Below are positions 10,856-20,242 of a stretch of 64,000 bases of DNA, in pieces; position 1 is the stretch's first letter; each line of letters starts with the position of its first letter. Below the pieces are notes generated by a model. That model saw only the letters and a list, made by a program, of their open reading frames with translations, was not told the DNA's origin and searched no databases. This stretch comes from Candidatus Opimibacter skivensis (GTDB lineage Bacteria; Bacteroidota; Bacteroidia; Chitinophagales; Saprospiraceae), in contig JADKHH010000012.1 in assembly GCA_016721905.1 (NCBI GenBank), positions 1 through 64,000 of the forward strand, written 5' to 3'. A program made the translations under genes and the position numbers.

Positions 10856-11106
10856 GCCGTTCGTTCAAGTCTCAGACTTGAATGCAATATGTTTTGCGTC
10901 TCCTGACGCTAGAGTTAAATCATCGGCCAACATCGTTCGTTCATGCTTGAAGTGCAACGCTCGTTCAAGTCTTCAGACTTGAATGCCATATATGCTCGTC
11001 TCTTGACGAGCGGGTCAAATCTTCTGCCATGTAAAACGTAGTTTTACCCGATCGCTCGTTTAAGTCTCTGACTTAAATGCAATATGTTTTGCGTCTCCAG
11101 ACGCTA
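10856..11106. repeat. Three double-hairpin REP-like elements
   Basis: Copies start near 10864, 10961 and 11054. Each has a hairpin of the form AAGTCT(T)CAGACTT followed by a second hairpin, either GCTCGTCTCTTGACGAGC or GCGTCTCCTGACGC. A further palindrome GTAAAACGTAGTTTTAC lies at about 11031-11047. Together they fill the gap between the amidohydrolase and DoxX-like genes. The family also occurs at 5.63 kb. Confidence 0.8.
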
Positions 11107-11126
11107 GAGTCAAATCACCAACCAAC

Positions 11127-11507
11127 ATGACAGCCCACAAACTCCTCACCCCCCTCCTCGCCTCCATCTGGCTCATCAACGGCCTGGTCTGCAAAGTCCT
11201 GAACCTCGTCCCCAGACACCAGGAAATCGTAGCCGTTATTTTAGGACAAGAACATGCAGCAATATTGACGAAGGCAATAGGCTTCTCTGAAATCGCCATG
11301 GCCATCTGGATTCTGAGTGGAAAGTGGCCCAGGCTCAACGCTGTTTCACAGATCATCGTCATTGCCACCATGAATATTTTGGAGTTTATTTTAGTACCCC
11401 ACTTACTTTTATGGGGCAGATTAAACTTGTTGTTTGCTGTATTGTTGATAGTGGTGATATATTACAATGAGTTTCACCTCCGGGCTCATGTAACGCAACA
11501 GGCATAG
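11127..11507 (+). CDS. DoxX-like small membrane protein
   Basis: A 126-residue protein with four predicted membrane helices: around 5-25 (LLTPLLASIWLINGLVCKVLNL), 45-65 (TKAIGFSEIAMAIWILSGKW), 70-92 (NAVSQIIVIATMNILEFILVP) and 93-113 (LLLWGRLNLLFAVLLIVVIYY). This fits the DoxX-like families, often next to DUF2071 proteins, as here. It ends one base before the DUF2071 ATG, so the two are one transcription unit. Biochemical role unknown. Confidence 0.65.
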   Translation: MTAHKLLTPLLASIWLINGLVCKVLNLVPRHQEIVAVILGQEHAAILTKAIGFSEIAMAIWILSGKWPRLNAVSQIIVIATMNILEFILVPHLLLWGRLNLLFAVLLIVVIYYNEFHLRAHVTQQA

Positions 11508-11508
11508 T

Positions 11509-12247
11509 ATGTTTCATTTCCTGAAAAATCATCCTTTGCTGTTGAGGCTTTCTTCGAAAGTTCACTCATCCTCACCTTCGCTGTCCCCAAAGAGCAAATT
11601 CAGCACCTCATACCGGAATGTCTTACGCTTGACACCTTCGACGATAAATGGGCATTTATCGCTGTAGCCATGGTACAGACCAAAGCTCTCCGACCAAAGG
11701 GTTTTCCAGATTGGATGGGTAATGACTTTTCCTGATCGGCTACCGCGTCTTTGTGCGCTTCATTAACCAGGCAGGAAAGAACCTCAGAGGGTTGTACATC
11801 CTCAAATCAGAGACGGACAAGAAGAAAATGGAATTCTTCGGTAATATTTTTACACACTACAACTATGCAACAACAGACATTCACCAAAGCACCTCAGACG
11901 GCATCACTGAAATAAGTTCTGTCAAATCCGGTTTCAAATTGCGAGTTGAAACAGAAGATGATGAGCATGTACCGCTGCCACCGGACTCACCATTTGCAGA
12001 CTGGAAAGAAGCCAGAAGGTATGCAGGGCCGTTACCATTTACCTTTACCTATAACCCTGCAAAGCACGAAGTATTAATCATTGAGGGCGTCAGGGAAAAT
12101 TGGAAACCGATGGCAGTAAACGTGTTGGACCATCATTTTTCGTTTATAAATGATCTGAAAATCCCCGAAGCCAGACTGGCGAATGCATTTATCATCAGGA
12201 ATATTCCGTACTACTGGAAAAAAGGAAAGATCGAATCATGGAGATGA
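11509..12247 (+). pseudogene. DUF2071/YqjF-family protein, two frameshifts near the 5' end
   Basis: Frame pieces at 11509-11740 read MFHFLKNHP, FESSLILTFAVPKEQIQHLIPECLTLDTF and WAFIAVAMVQTKALRPKGFP. The long intact frame continues GYRVFVRFINQAGKNLRGLYILKSE to VLDHHFSFINDL and the end. This is the acetoacetate-decarboxylase-like DUF2071 fold, which commonly accompanies DoxX-like and methyltransferase genes. The stop overlaps the next ATG by about ten bases. Function unknown. The two breaks lie within 230 bp, and the rest is clean. Confidence 0.65.
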
Positions 12248-12991
12248 AGAGAAGACCATTTCAGGGTGTGCTGAACATACTAAGCTTTAACCGGCATTTT
12301 TATTTTTTCGGTATTGGGGTTTTAGCTCTCCTGATAGCCAGTCGTTGGTATGTGCAGTGGAGTGACACATTTTTATGGCTAGTCATTGCAGCCTTTATGT
12401 ATGGGCTATTGATGCCTTTGCTGGTGTCTGCATACGTCTATGATTTTTCTGGCTTCTATAAATTCGATTGGTTGAAGAAAGTCATCGGGGATGACGAAAC
12501 AGTGGAGCGGATCGTCAATATCAATGCAGGTTTTGATGAGACGAGTTTTATACTGGAGAGTAAATTTCCAAAGGCAGTCTTAAGGGTATTTGATTTCTAC
12601 AATCAAAAGCGACATACAGAACCGGCCATCATACGGGCGCGCAAAGTCACTTTGTTCTACCCAAATACGCAAAGCATGGAATCAGATGCTATACCCCTGG
12701 AGAATGCTTCAATAGATATTGTCTTTCTACTTTCAGCAGTGCATGAAATAAGATTGCATGATGAAAAAGTCCGGTTTTTAAAAGAGTGTCACCGGGTAAT
12801 CAAGCCGGATGGCAAAGTCATCATGGTTGAGCATCTGCGTGACTTACCAAATTTTGTCGCATTTACGATCGGATTCACACACTTCTTCTCGCGCGCTACC
12901 TGGAAAAAGCATTCGCTCAGGCAGGATTTACGACCTTTGAAGAAAAGAAGTTTACCCCGTTTATGTCCATTTTAAAAGTACGTTTTAATTC
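12238..12991 (+). pseudogene. Membrane-anchored class I SAM methyltransferase, one frameshift near the C-terminus
   Basis: Two N-terminal membrane helices (about 20-75, IGVLALLIASRWYVQW and LWLVIAAFMYGLLMPLLVSAYVY) precede a Rossmann methyltransferase domain. Its glycine motif appears as VNINAGFDETS, so it is divergent, followed by ASIDIVFLLSAVHEI and CHRVIKPDGKVIMVEHL (motifs IV-VI). After RATWKK the frame changes to AFAQAGFTTFEEKKFTPFMSILKVRF. A single missing T in the T-run near 12985 would give the natural stop right after VRF, so I place the end at about 12991. Substrate unknown. Confidence 0.65.
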
Positions 12992-13017
12992 AATTAATCA
13001 TTATATCCGTTTTTCAA

Positions 13018-13411
13018 ATGGAACTACTGCTCAAATTGACCGGCTTCGTTTTAATAGCACTTGGTTTATTCCATGTTTTCTTCCAAAATATTTTAAGTGG
13101 AAGAGGAATTTAGCAGAGTAAGTATGATCAACCGACAGATGATGTATGTGCATTCGTTTTTTATAGCCTTTGTGGTGGTGCTCATAGGACTTCTCTGCGT
13201 GACCTCTGCAACAGACCTCCTGAAAACACCTTTAGGCAAGAAAATATCATTGGGCATCAGTATCTTTTGGATCACCAGGTTATTCATCCAGTTTTTTGGC
13301 TACTCCACATCCCTGTGGAAAGGGAAAACGTTTGAGACAGGCATTCACATTTTGTTTTCCATCCTATGGACAGGTCTCAGCGCGGTATTTATACTGACGT
13401 ATTTATCATAG
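13018..13411 (+). pseudogene. Small membrane protein of unknown family, one or two indels
   Basis: The first frame reads MELLLKLTGFVLIALGLFHVFF; after indels around 13085-13100 the second gives SMINRQMMYVHSFFIAFVVVLIGLLCVTSA and two more hydrophobic helices (ISLGISIFWITRLFIQFFGY, IHILFSILWTGLSAVFILTYLS). A four-helix membrane protein of about 130 residues is likely. It follows the methyltransferase closely and may share its transcript. No family recognised. Confidence 0.5.
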
Positions 13412-14005
13412 CCATGCATCCGCGTCATCCTTGTGGTGGGTCGAACCATGAGTTCCAGCATCCCGATGGCTAGCCGCTAATTCTCGCTAATTTTCGCTAA
13501 TTCTAAAAGGCTGAGTAGGTTAGTAGGTTAGTAGTTTAGCGATGTAGGAGCTGAAAGGAGTGAGCACCTATCGCTCAGCGAGATGTGCTGTATTGCCCCT
13601 ACAGGGTAAAGAGTGATTTTTGTTTCCTGATGTTACCGACATTTTGCCCCGATGGGGCACGTATGTAACTAGTGGTTTTTGATGATACCGACATCCAGCC
13701 CTGAAAGGGCATTGTACAACATGGACCACTGGGTCCCTAGGCTCTCCGCTACAAATGCCTTGCCTTTGGCGGGATCTCCGCTGCGCTACGATATGCTCCT
13801 ATGCTCCATGCTACGCGCCTCTTCAGCCTGTTCAGCCTCTTTAGCCCCTTCCACCCGTTTAATATTTTAAGGTTTTGAATCCACCAAATTAATTTCGCGC
13901 AGAGACGCAGAGACGCAGTTAATTTCACACTTGCTCCTTTCATCCCTTGCTCCTCTTAGGCCTCTTTAGCCCCTTTAGCCTCTTCCGCCTTTCTGTCCTT
14001 CCGCC
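13412..14005. repeat. Repeat-rich intergenic region
   Basis: No gene is seen. The region holds short near-duplicate hairpin units: TACCGACATTTTGCCCCGAT with GCCCCGATGGGGC at about 13628-13652, and TACCGACATCCAGCCCTGAA with GCCCTGAAAGGGC at about 13686-13711. It also holds GCTAATT-type and GCCTCTTTAGCCCC-type short tandem variants at 13480-13515 and 13955-14005. A GCCCCTATGGGGC hairpin of the first type recurs near 38948. Confidence 0.6.
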
Positions 14006-14982
14006 TTAAACTGCTCTATGCTTATTGTACTTATTTCTATACTCAATCGGCGTCAACCCCGTAATCTTTTTAAACAAATCCCTAAACGCCTTCGTATCGG
14101 TATACCCCACGTCATACATCACTTCATTGATATTCTTAAGACTGGTCTCCAGGCTACGCTTCGCAGCTTCTATTTTTACTCTCTGTATGTACTCAAGCAC
14201 TGAGTTATTTGTGGCTTGTTTAAACCTGCGTTCAAAACTCCTGCGACCTAACGACACTTTTTTTGCCAGTTCCTCAATCGTCATTTTTCTTCGATGTTGT
14301 GTTCAATATAATCCTGCACCAGGTTGATGAGTTCGTCGGCATGATTGCGTTGGCCTTTAAACATCATAAACTTCTGCTGGCTGTCTCGGTCGATGTCCAC
14401 AGCAAAGAATTTAGAAGCCAGGATGGCTGTTTCTCTTGACGTATATTTTTCAAGCAGGTAGAGCAGTAGGGTCCAATACGAATTGGCTCCACCGCTTGAG
14501 TATATTCCGTTTTCTTCAGAGAGGATACTACCATCTACAAGTTCTACTTCGGGAAACATCTCTTTGAAAACATCTGCAGTATTCCAATGTGACGAACATT
14601 TCTTCCCATTGATGAGGCCGGTTGAAGCAAGCAGGAATGAACCAATGCATAGCGAAGCCAGTTCAGCTCCCTTCGCATGTTGAGAAATCATCCAGGGAAT
14701 AAATTTTTTGTTTTTCTCCAATGCGGCTTTGATATCTCCACTGATCGCCGGAATGATGATGAGGTCTGTTGTAGTGACTTCATCAATCGTCTTATCCGGA
14801 TGCACAGTAACCAAATTATTCATCAGCCTGACTTGTCTTGTCAGACCTACCAGTTGAACCTGGAACAGCGGCTTTTTCCCCGCAGAGATCAGCATATCAT
14901 TAGCGGCGGTGAAGACATATCTTGGGTCGGCGATGGCTTCCATGATCGCCGTTTCCGGTATCAGGATGGAGATGTTTTTCAT
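14006..14982 (-). pseudogene. GlxA-like AraC-family regulator (DJ-1/PfpI domain plus HTH), split by one indel
   Basis: The first frame (14281-14982, 233 residues) is a DJ-1/PfpI domain with the nucleophile-elbow region LASLCIGSFLLASTGLINGK and the conserved SSHWNTADVF. The second (14006-14284, 92 residues) is an AraC HTH pair (SLGRRSFERRFKQATNNS, then VGYTDTKAFRDLFKKITGLTP). Together they equal the usual one-chain length of about 325 residues. They meet at an A-run (GAAGAAAAATGACG): one extra A would fuse them, whereas as written they overlap as ATGA. A sequencing error is the simplest reading, but two coupled polypeptides cannot be excluded. Confidence 0.75.
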
Positions 14983-15111
14983 GGCCTAAAAGTAACTGAA
15001 TACCTTGTCACAATCAACCCCTCAGGTTGTCGTTTTCACCACTCACAGGAATAGCGTATTAAGCCCCATTTTTGTATCGTCAATCACATCAACCACTTTA
15101 ACCACATTGAA

Positions 15112-15672
15112 ATGAGAAAATTGAAATTACAAATGCAGATGTCCGTAGACGGATTTGTTGCCGGCCCCGAAGGTCAACTGGATTGGATGACCTGGACCTG
15201 GGATGTCAGGCTGCAGGATTTCGTCAGAGAGCTTACAGATTCTGTAGACACCATCGTGATGGGCCGTAAGATGGCCGATGGCTTTATGCGTCATTGGGAA
15301 GCAGCAGCCATTAATCCGGACGATCCTTCCAAACCATTTGCAGAACTGATGGTCGGTTATCCAAAGGTCATCTTCAGTAGAACAAATCAGACTGTATCAG
15401 GGATCAATGCTGCCATGGCTAACAAACCATTGGTCGAAGCTATCCAGGAGCTCAAACAACAGGATGGTAAAGACATCATTGCTTATGGCGGTGCTGGTTT
15501 TGTAACCTCCCTGATCGAAAACAGCCTGATCGATGAACTCAACCTCTTCATCAATCCCACCGCTGTCGGTGAAGGTTTGACAATCTTTTCAGGTAAAACA
15601 TCACTTGAGCTGGACAATTCAACACGCTATGGCTGTGGTATTGTTGTCAACAAGTATGTACCTGTAAAGTAA
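15112..15672 (+). CDS. Dihydrofolate-reductase-like (RibD C-terminal family) protein
   Basis: A 186-residue protein with the family pattern: KLQMQMSVDGFVAGPEGQLDWM at the start, DTIVMGRKMADGF, KVIFSRT, DIIAYGGAGFVTSLIEN (cofactor-binding GG) and LFINPTAVGEGLTIF. These proteins have the NADPH-dependent RibD/DHFR fold, but their substrates are mostly unknown. The start ATG is the first of the frame and is divergent from the GlxA-like regulator upstream, which might control it (inference). Confidence 0.8.
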   Translation: MRKLKLQMQMSVDGFVAGPEGQLDWMTWTWDVRLQDFVRELTDSVDTIVMGRKMADGFMRHWEAAAINPDDPSKPFAELMVGYPKVIFSRTNQTVSGINAAMANKPLVEAIQELKQQDGKDIIAYGGAGFVTSLIENSLIDELNLFINPTAVGEGLTIFSGKTSLELDNSTRYGCGIVVNKYVPVK

Positions 15673-15762
15673 TTTCATCATTAACATACAAATCCTGAAT
15701 AACAAATCCGGTTTACCTGGTTTTGTAAGGATATTCCTATACCATTTAAAAAATGAATTCGA

Positions 15763-16176
15763 ATGGAAATGCAGATACAGAGTTATTTAACCTTTAACGG
15801 TAATTGCCGTGAAGCCATGAACTTTTATAAACAATGTCTTGGCGGTGAGCTTTGGTTTCAAACGGTCGGTGAATCACCATTGTCTGAACATATGCCACCA
15901 CAAATGAGAGAAAGTATCCTCCATGCCACCTTGACAAAAGGCAGTATGGTGTTGATGGGATCAGACATGGTGCCACAATCCGGATTGATCAAAGGCAATG
16001 CTGTTTCCATGTCGCTGACGTGCACCAGCGAAGAGGAGCTTCGTACTACCTATGCATCGCTAGCGGAGGGCGGGTCAATCGACCATCCGATAGAAGTTTC
16101 GTTCTGGGGCGCCTTGTTTGGTGATCTGACTGATCGGTATGGTAATCATTGGCTGCTCGTGTTTAATAAAGAATAG
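15763..16176 (+). CDS. PhnB-like VOC-superfamily protein
   Basis: A 137-residue protein starting MEMQIQSYLTFNGNCREAMN, with FYKQCLGGELWFQTVGESP, MVLMGSDM and the end WGALFGDLTDRYGNHWLLV. This matches the PhnB/3-demethylubiquinone methyltransferase-like branch of the vicinal oxygen chelate fold. The second in-frame ATG at 15769 could also be used. It lies 90 bases after the RibD-like gene on the same strand, in a run of small stress- or drug-type enzymes. Function unknown. Confidence 0.8.
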   Translation: MEMQIQSYLTFNGNCREAMNFYKQCLGGELWFQTVGESPLSEHMPPQMRESILHATLTKGSMVLMGSDMVPQSGLIKGNAVSMSLTCTSEEELRTTYASLAEGGSIDHPIEVSFWGALFGDLTDRYGNHWLLVFNKE

Positions 16177-16211
16177 TAATACGTCCATCACCGATATTGT
16201 ATTTTGCATGG

Positions 16212-16696
16212 GTGAATTCGTTCAAAGCCAAAATTGAAATCATCGGTGTTAATCCTTTTGTCTTTTTACCGGCCTGGGTGCTGAAAGCTATATACATTCA
16301 GGCAGGCAAGGATAAAGGCCCCATCCCTGTGCGCGTAACAATCGATGGACATCCATATATCCAGACCCTGGTGAAGTATAGCGGAGAATGGCGCCTCTAC
16401 ATCAATGGCCCCATGCTGAAAGATGCAGGAAAGCAAGTGAGCGATACCACCACACTGACTATTGAGTTTGACACCGAATCGAGAGTAATCCCAATGCATC
16501 CAAAGCTCGATAAGGCTTTGAAAAGAAAATACAAAGGCAAAAGAGGCTTTTGACAAATTGACTCCATCCAGACAAAAGGAAATCGTTCGTTATATCAGTT
16601 TCCTTAAGACGGAAGCCTCTGTCGATAAAAAATGTGTCCAGAGCCGTTTCGTTTCTGTTGGGTAATGAGCGGTTTGTGGGAAGGGATAAGCCATGA
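16212..16696 (+). pseudogene. DUF1905/YdeI-OmpD-associated family protein, two frameshifts
   Basis: The long frame reads VNSFKAKIEIIGVNPFVFLP, GPIPVRVTIDGHPYIQTLVKYSGEWRL and MLKDAGKQVSDTTTLTIEF, which is DUF1905. After an indel in the A/G-rich run at about 16545 the protein continues AFDKLTPSRQKEIVRYISFLK, the YdeI/OmpD-associated tail. A second indel in the A-run near 16628 gives VSRAVSFLLGNERFVGR. Both breaks are in homopolymers. I choose the GTG at 16212 because the family starts right before the KFKAKIE block. Confidence 0.65.
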
Positions 16697-16789
16697 CAAT
16701 GCAAGAAAGTGAGAGAGTATGAGAGTTTCAACTTAAACCGCAATTAATTTAGACATCTCGCCTTGCAGGATCATGCTTTGAAATGATAA

Positions 16790-16985
16790 TCATGCCTCCC
16801 TGGGGTTTCCATGCGAGAGGATGTGCGCCGCGGAACACAGGGGCGGGGGCAAAGGGAGGAGTTTGCTCCCGCAACTATGGAATTCCAATATAGATTCTCA
16901 ATGGGAATTCCGTTGGGTATCCATGTGGTTGCAGGAGCAAATAGTTCGACTCCGCTCACCACGACGCTCCTGCAACGGCTAAAGG
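16790..16985. repeat. Dispersed element with GTTGCAGGAG hairpin arms
   Basis: The left part (about 16797-16850, CTCCCTGGGGTTTCCATGCG with ACACAGGGG) is nearly repeated at 63340-63400. The right part (about 16857-16980) has GAGTTTGCTCCCGCAAC and GTTGCAGGAGCAAATAG arms and ends in CTCCTGCAACGGC, matching the element at 36345-36450. No coding potential. Confidence 0.65.
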
Positions 16986-17022
16986 AATATCTTTATGAGC
17001 CCCATGATCTTATATTTAGACC

Positions 17023-18780
17023 ATGAAATCATCCTTCATCTTATTTCTCCTGGCCTTATTACCATCCTTTTCCTGGGGACAGTCCACAAGGGAATCGAAG
17101 GAAGGGTTTTAGATGCAACTACAAAGAGCCAGTCTCCTTCGCTAATGTCTACAACAAAACACTCCAAAGGGTACCATCACCAATGACGATGGTTACTTCC
17201 GTGTAGTGACAGGTGGCACGCGGGACTCCATCATGGTTATCTTCATCGGGTATGAAACCCAGGTGATCAAGCTTACCGCGCAACAGGATATCTACACGAT
17301 TTATCTCAACGAAAGTATCCAGTTGCTCAGGGAAGTGGTCGTGACCCCCAATGATAATTTATATCTCTTTGATCTCCTGATCAAATGCAGAAGCAAAGCC
17401 TCTTCATTTCAAACAAATGCAAAGGCCTATTATGAATTGAAAACGTTCAGGGATGAACAGCAGATCGAATTGGTTGAAGGCTATTACAATGCAGCAATAT
17501 CCGGATACGAGTTGTCAGGACTGACACTCAAGGCAGGTCGACTGGCCATGCAGCCATACGACAACCGATTTTTTGCATCAATGGAAAGTTCGACAGCGAT
17601 CACGGCTATGAAACTATTGAGCAACAATTCAAATTTTCCCGATAGCCCGCTGGAGTTGTCCAAAAAAGAGATGCGAAAAAACTTTGATCTCTCCCTCGAT
17701 AAAAAGTATGTCGATGACAACGCCGACTCCATCTATGTCATCAGCTATGAGCCCGTGGATACTGCCGGACTGTTTTTCAAGGGAACAGTATGGATCAACA
17801 AAACAAACAACACGATCTTGAAAATCACACTCAACTGTCACCACTGTAAAAAGTATCCCTTTCAGCCCATTTTCCCTGGCGACACGATTTCAAATGTAAG
17901 TTTTGCGATTGCCAAAACCTTTATAACCCAACAAGGTCACACGATCTTTAATCATATTGATTTCACTTACATCATTGATTATCGAAGCAGGGTAGGAGAA
18001 GCCTATGCGCAATCCTACTCCATTAAATCAAACGCTATCCTGTATGCCTACGATTTCAGAAATACTTTTCTGATTCCGACGTTCAATGTCACTGACGGCG
18101 CCTACAGCGATTACAGGAAGATCAATGCGATGCCGTACAATGATTTCTTCTGGCGCTACAATGATGAGTACCGCTTGAAGGATGGAGATAATTCCAATGA
18201 GTTGTTTTTCAACGACACGTATTCGTTTACCAACAAGACCATCTTTAAGTCAAACCCCTTGATGAAATCCAAACTGTTTCAGCATCCCTATATTCAATGG
18301 TCTGAGGACAGGGTGTTTTTTAAAGATATAGCCATTGATACATCAGCAGCATCTCCCTCCGCGGATGTGATGGCAGATAAATACAATCTGGGGGTGAAGC
18401 TTTTTGTGGATATCAATACCTACCAGGATTCAACGTCTATATTCTCCGCTACTATTTTTGATCCCTATGTCAGTTTTTATCACCTGCCAATTGATAACAA
18501 AGCACACTGCTTTATCAACATGTATTTTGACATATGTGAAATCGAAAGACGTAAGCTGGAAAGTGAATTGAAATCCTCACTCAAGGACGTGAAGCAGTTT
18601 GAAAAAATCTATCAGGGATTAGAAACCCGGTTTCAACTTATAAAGACCCAATATCTCAAAGATGCAGACCGTGGAACCAATGAGCCCGAGATGAAGAAAT
18701 GGAACACCTTTATATTTGATCAGCTGGGGATCAATAATCTAGCCATTTTTAAGCCCTTTTGGGCCTTAGGAGAAAGATAG
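17023..18780 (+). pseudogene. Carboxypeptidase-regulatory-like outer-membrane-associated protein, frameshifted near the 5' end
   Basis: The first frame is a signal peptide (MKSSFILFLLALLPSFSWGQS). After indels at 17090-17190 the sequence IEGRVLDATTKEPVSFANVY and GTITNDDGYFRVV is a CarboxypepD_reg-like beta-sandwich. The rest, a continuous 524-residue frame from 17206 to the stop, includes VIFIGYETQVIKL, VVVTPNDNLYLFDLLIKC and long beta-rich segments (FKGTVWINKTNNTILKITLN) like those in DUF5686-type Bacteroidota proteins, but lacks a clear barrel end. Role unknown. The 1.5-kb 3' part is clean. Confidence 0.6.
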
Positions 18781-18892
18781 CTTTTTATGAACCTTTACCC
18801 CCTGGAAGTATTTATAAATACATCGGAAAGCCGGTATCTCGAAATCATCTCCACTTTCATATACACAAGCAGATGCATTAATTTCCAGATCT

Positions 18893-19828
18893 ATGAAAAA
18901 CCAAGCAATTCTCAACCTGACCCTGGTAGCATTCACCCTTATCCTACTCACCGGCTGCATAAACCAGGCAAGTGAGAAGAAAGAGGCTGATACAAAGGCC
19001 CTGACCCTTTTACAGAACAATTGTTTTGCCTGCCATACCCCCGATATGAGCATTGATAAGCGTCTGGGACCTCCCATATTCAGGATACGCGAGCATTATT
19101 TTTCTGAAAAAATCAGGCGGGAGGAGTTTATTGACAAAGTGACCCGGTTTGCCATGAATCCATCTCAGGCAAATTCCATCATGCCGGGTGCGGTCCGCAA
19201 TTTTGGCCTGATGCCTAAGCAATCATTCAGGCAGGAAGACCTGGAAATCATCGCTGGATATATCTATGATCATGACCTCGGCTCAGATGAATGGTATGCA
19301 GCATGGGAGGAGTTTAAAACAACGTCTAAGCCCGGAGCAAAGGCAATGACTTTCGAAGAAAGAGGATTGAATATCGTCAATAGCACAAAGTCCATACTAG
19401 CCACAAATCTCATGAAGGCTATGAGTGCGCATGGAACAGCCGGAGCTGTGGAGTTTTGCAGTGTGCATGCTATAACCCTGACAGACAGCATAGCCAGGGT
19501 GCACGATGCAAAGATCAGACGTGTTACTGATCGCCCCCGAAACCCTGCCAATCAGGCGAATGAAACGGAATTGGCATATATCAACATGCTGAAGATAAAG
19601 GAAGAAAAGCAAGAGACCCTTCCACCTTCCATCCTGATCGTGGATGGTAAGATGACAGGATATTATCCCATCCAGACCGCCAGGATGTGCATCCAATGTC
19701 ACGGCACGTTGGGCACGGACATATTGCCTGAAACGGCCGAAAGGCTTCATTTACTTTATCCGCAGGACAAGGCTACAGGATATGGTGAAAACCAACTCAG
19801 AGGTCTTTTTGTGGTGGAAATGAATTAA
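18893..19828 (+). CDS. Cytochrome c / DUF3365 lipoprotein
   Basis: A 311-residue protein with a lipoprotein signal peptide (LTLVAFTLILLTGC, lipid-attached Cys at residue 22). It has two haem c motifs: CFACH (about residue 43) in an N-terminal c-type cytochrome domain, with M-containing segments (MPGAVRNFGLMPKQ) that could supply the axial ligand, and CIQCH (about 270) inside a C-terminal DUF3365/Tll0287-like sensor domain (GLNIVNSTKSILATNLMKAM, CSVHAITLTDSIA, RRVTDRPRNPANQANE). It is therefore a periplasm-facing dihaem redox protein, perhaps a redox sensor or electron carrier. An imperfect hairpin follows at about 19828-19862. Confidence 0.8.
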   Translation: MKNQAILNLTLVAFTLILLTGCINQASEKKEADTKALTLLQNNCFACHTPDMSIDKRLGPPIFRIREHYFSEKIRREEFIDKVTRFAMNPSQANSIMPGAVRNFGLMPKQSFRQEDLEIIAGYIYDHDLGSDEWYAAWEEFKTTSKPGAKAMTFEERGLNIVNSTKSILATNLMKAMSAHGTAGAVEFCSVHAITLTDSIARVHDAKIRRVTDRPRNPANQANETELAYINMLKIKEEKQETLPPSILIVDGKMTGYYPIQTARMCIQCHGTLGTDILPETAERLHLLYPQDKATGYGENQLRGLFVVEMN

Positions 19829-19925
19829 GGGGCACTAATAACGTCAATTGGTGCCGCCCCTGGTGGGGGGGTTTTAACAATAATGCGGTTATAAGAAGCG
19901 TCCTTAACTGTAAAAACAATTGGTG

Positions 19926-20213
19926 ATGAATATAAAGGACTTACACACGGAGGATAAAGCTGTATCGGCTATTTCCCTGTTTAAAAGCGAAAAGGGCAAC
20001 GCAACATCCATTCGCATTTTGAAAGATCAACTTTTAAAAGAACACATTACACAGATACCTGCCCTACTGGTGTGCATCAACGGAAATGTTTTTTTTGAAA
20101 ATGAAAAAGGTCAGAAAGTAGAACTACAGCCTGGTGATTATACGCTGATTGAACCGATGGTGAAACATTGGGTACAGGCAACCATCGACAGCCATCTTAT
20201 TTTGTTTAAGTGA
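19926..20213 (+). CDS. Small cupin-domain protein
   Basis: A 95-residue single cupin: LKEHITQIPALLVCINGNVFFENEKG, VELQPGDYTLIEPMVKHWVQA. The second cupin motif PGDYTLIEPMVKHW is clear, while the first has lost the classic HxH and keeps only one His. I use the ATG at 19926; an in-frame TTG lies six bases upstream. Such proteins are uncharacterised small-molecule binders or enzymes. It stands alone between a cytochrome gene and galK on the other strand. Confidence 0.65.
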   Translation: MNIKDLHTEDKAVSAISLFKSEKGNATSIRILKDQLLKEHITQIPALLVCINGNVFFENEKGQKVELQPGDYTLIEPMVKHWVQATIDSHLILFK

Positions 20214-20242
20214 TATTTATAATAACCTTTGACAAGTAAAAG

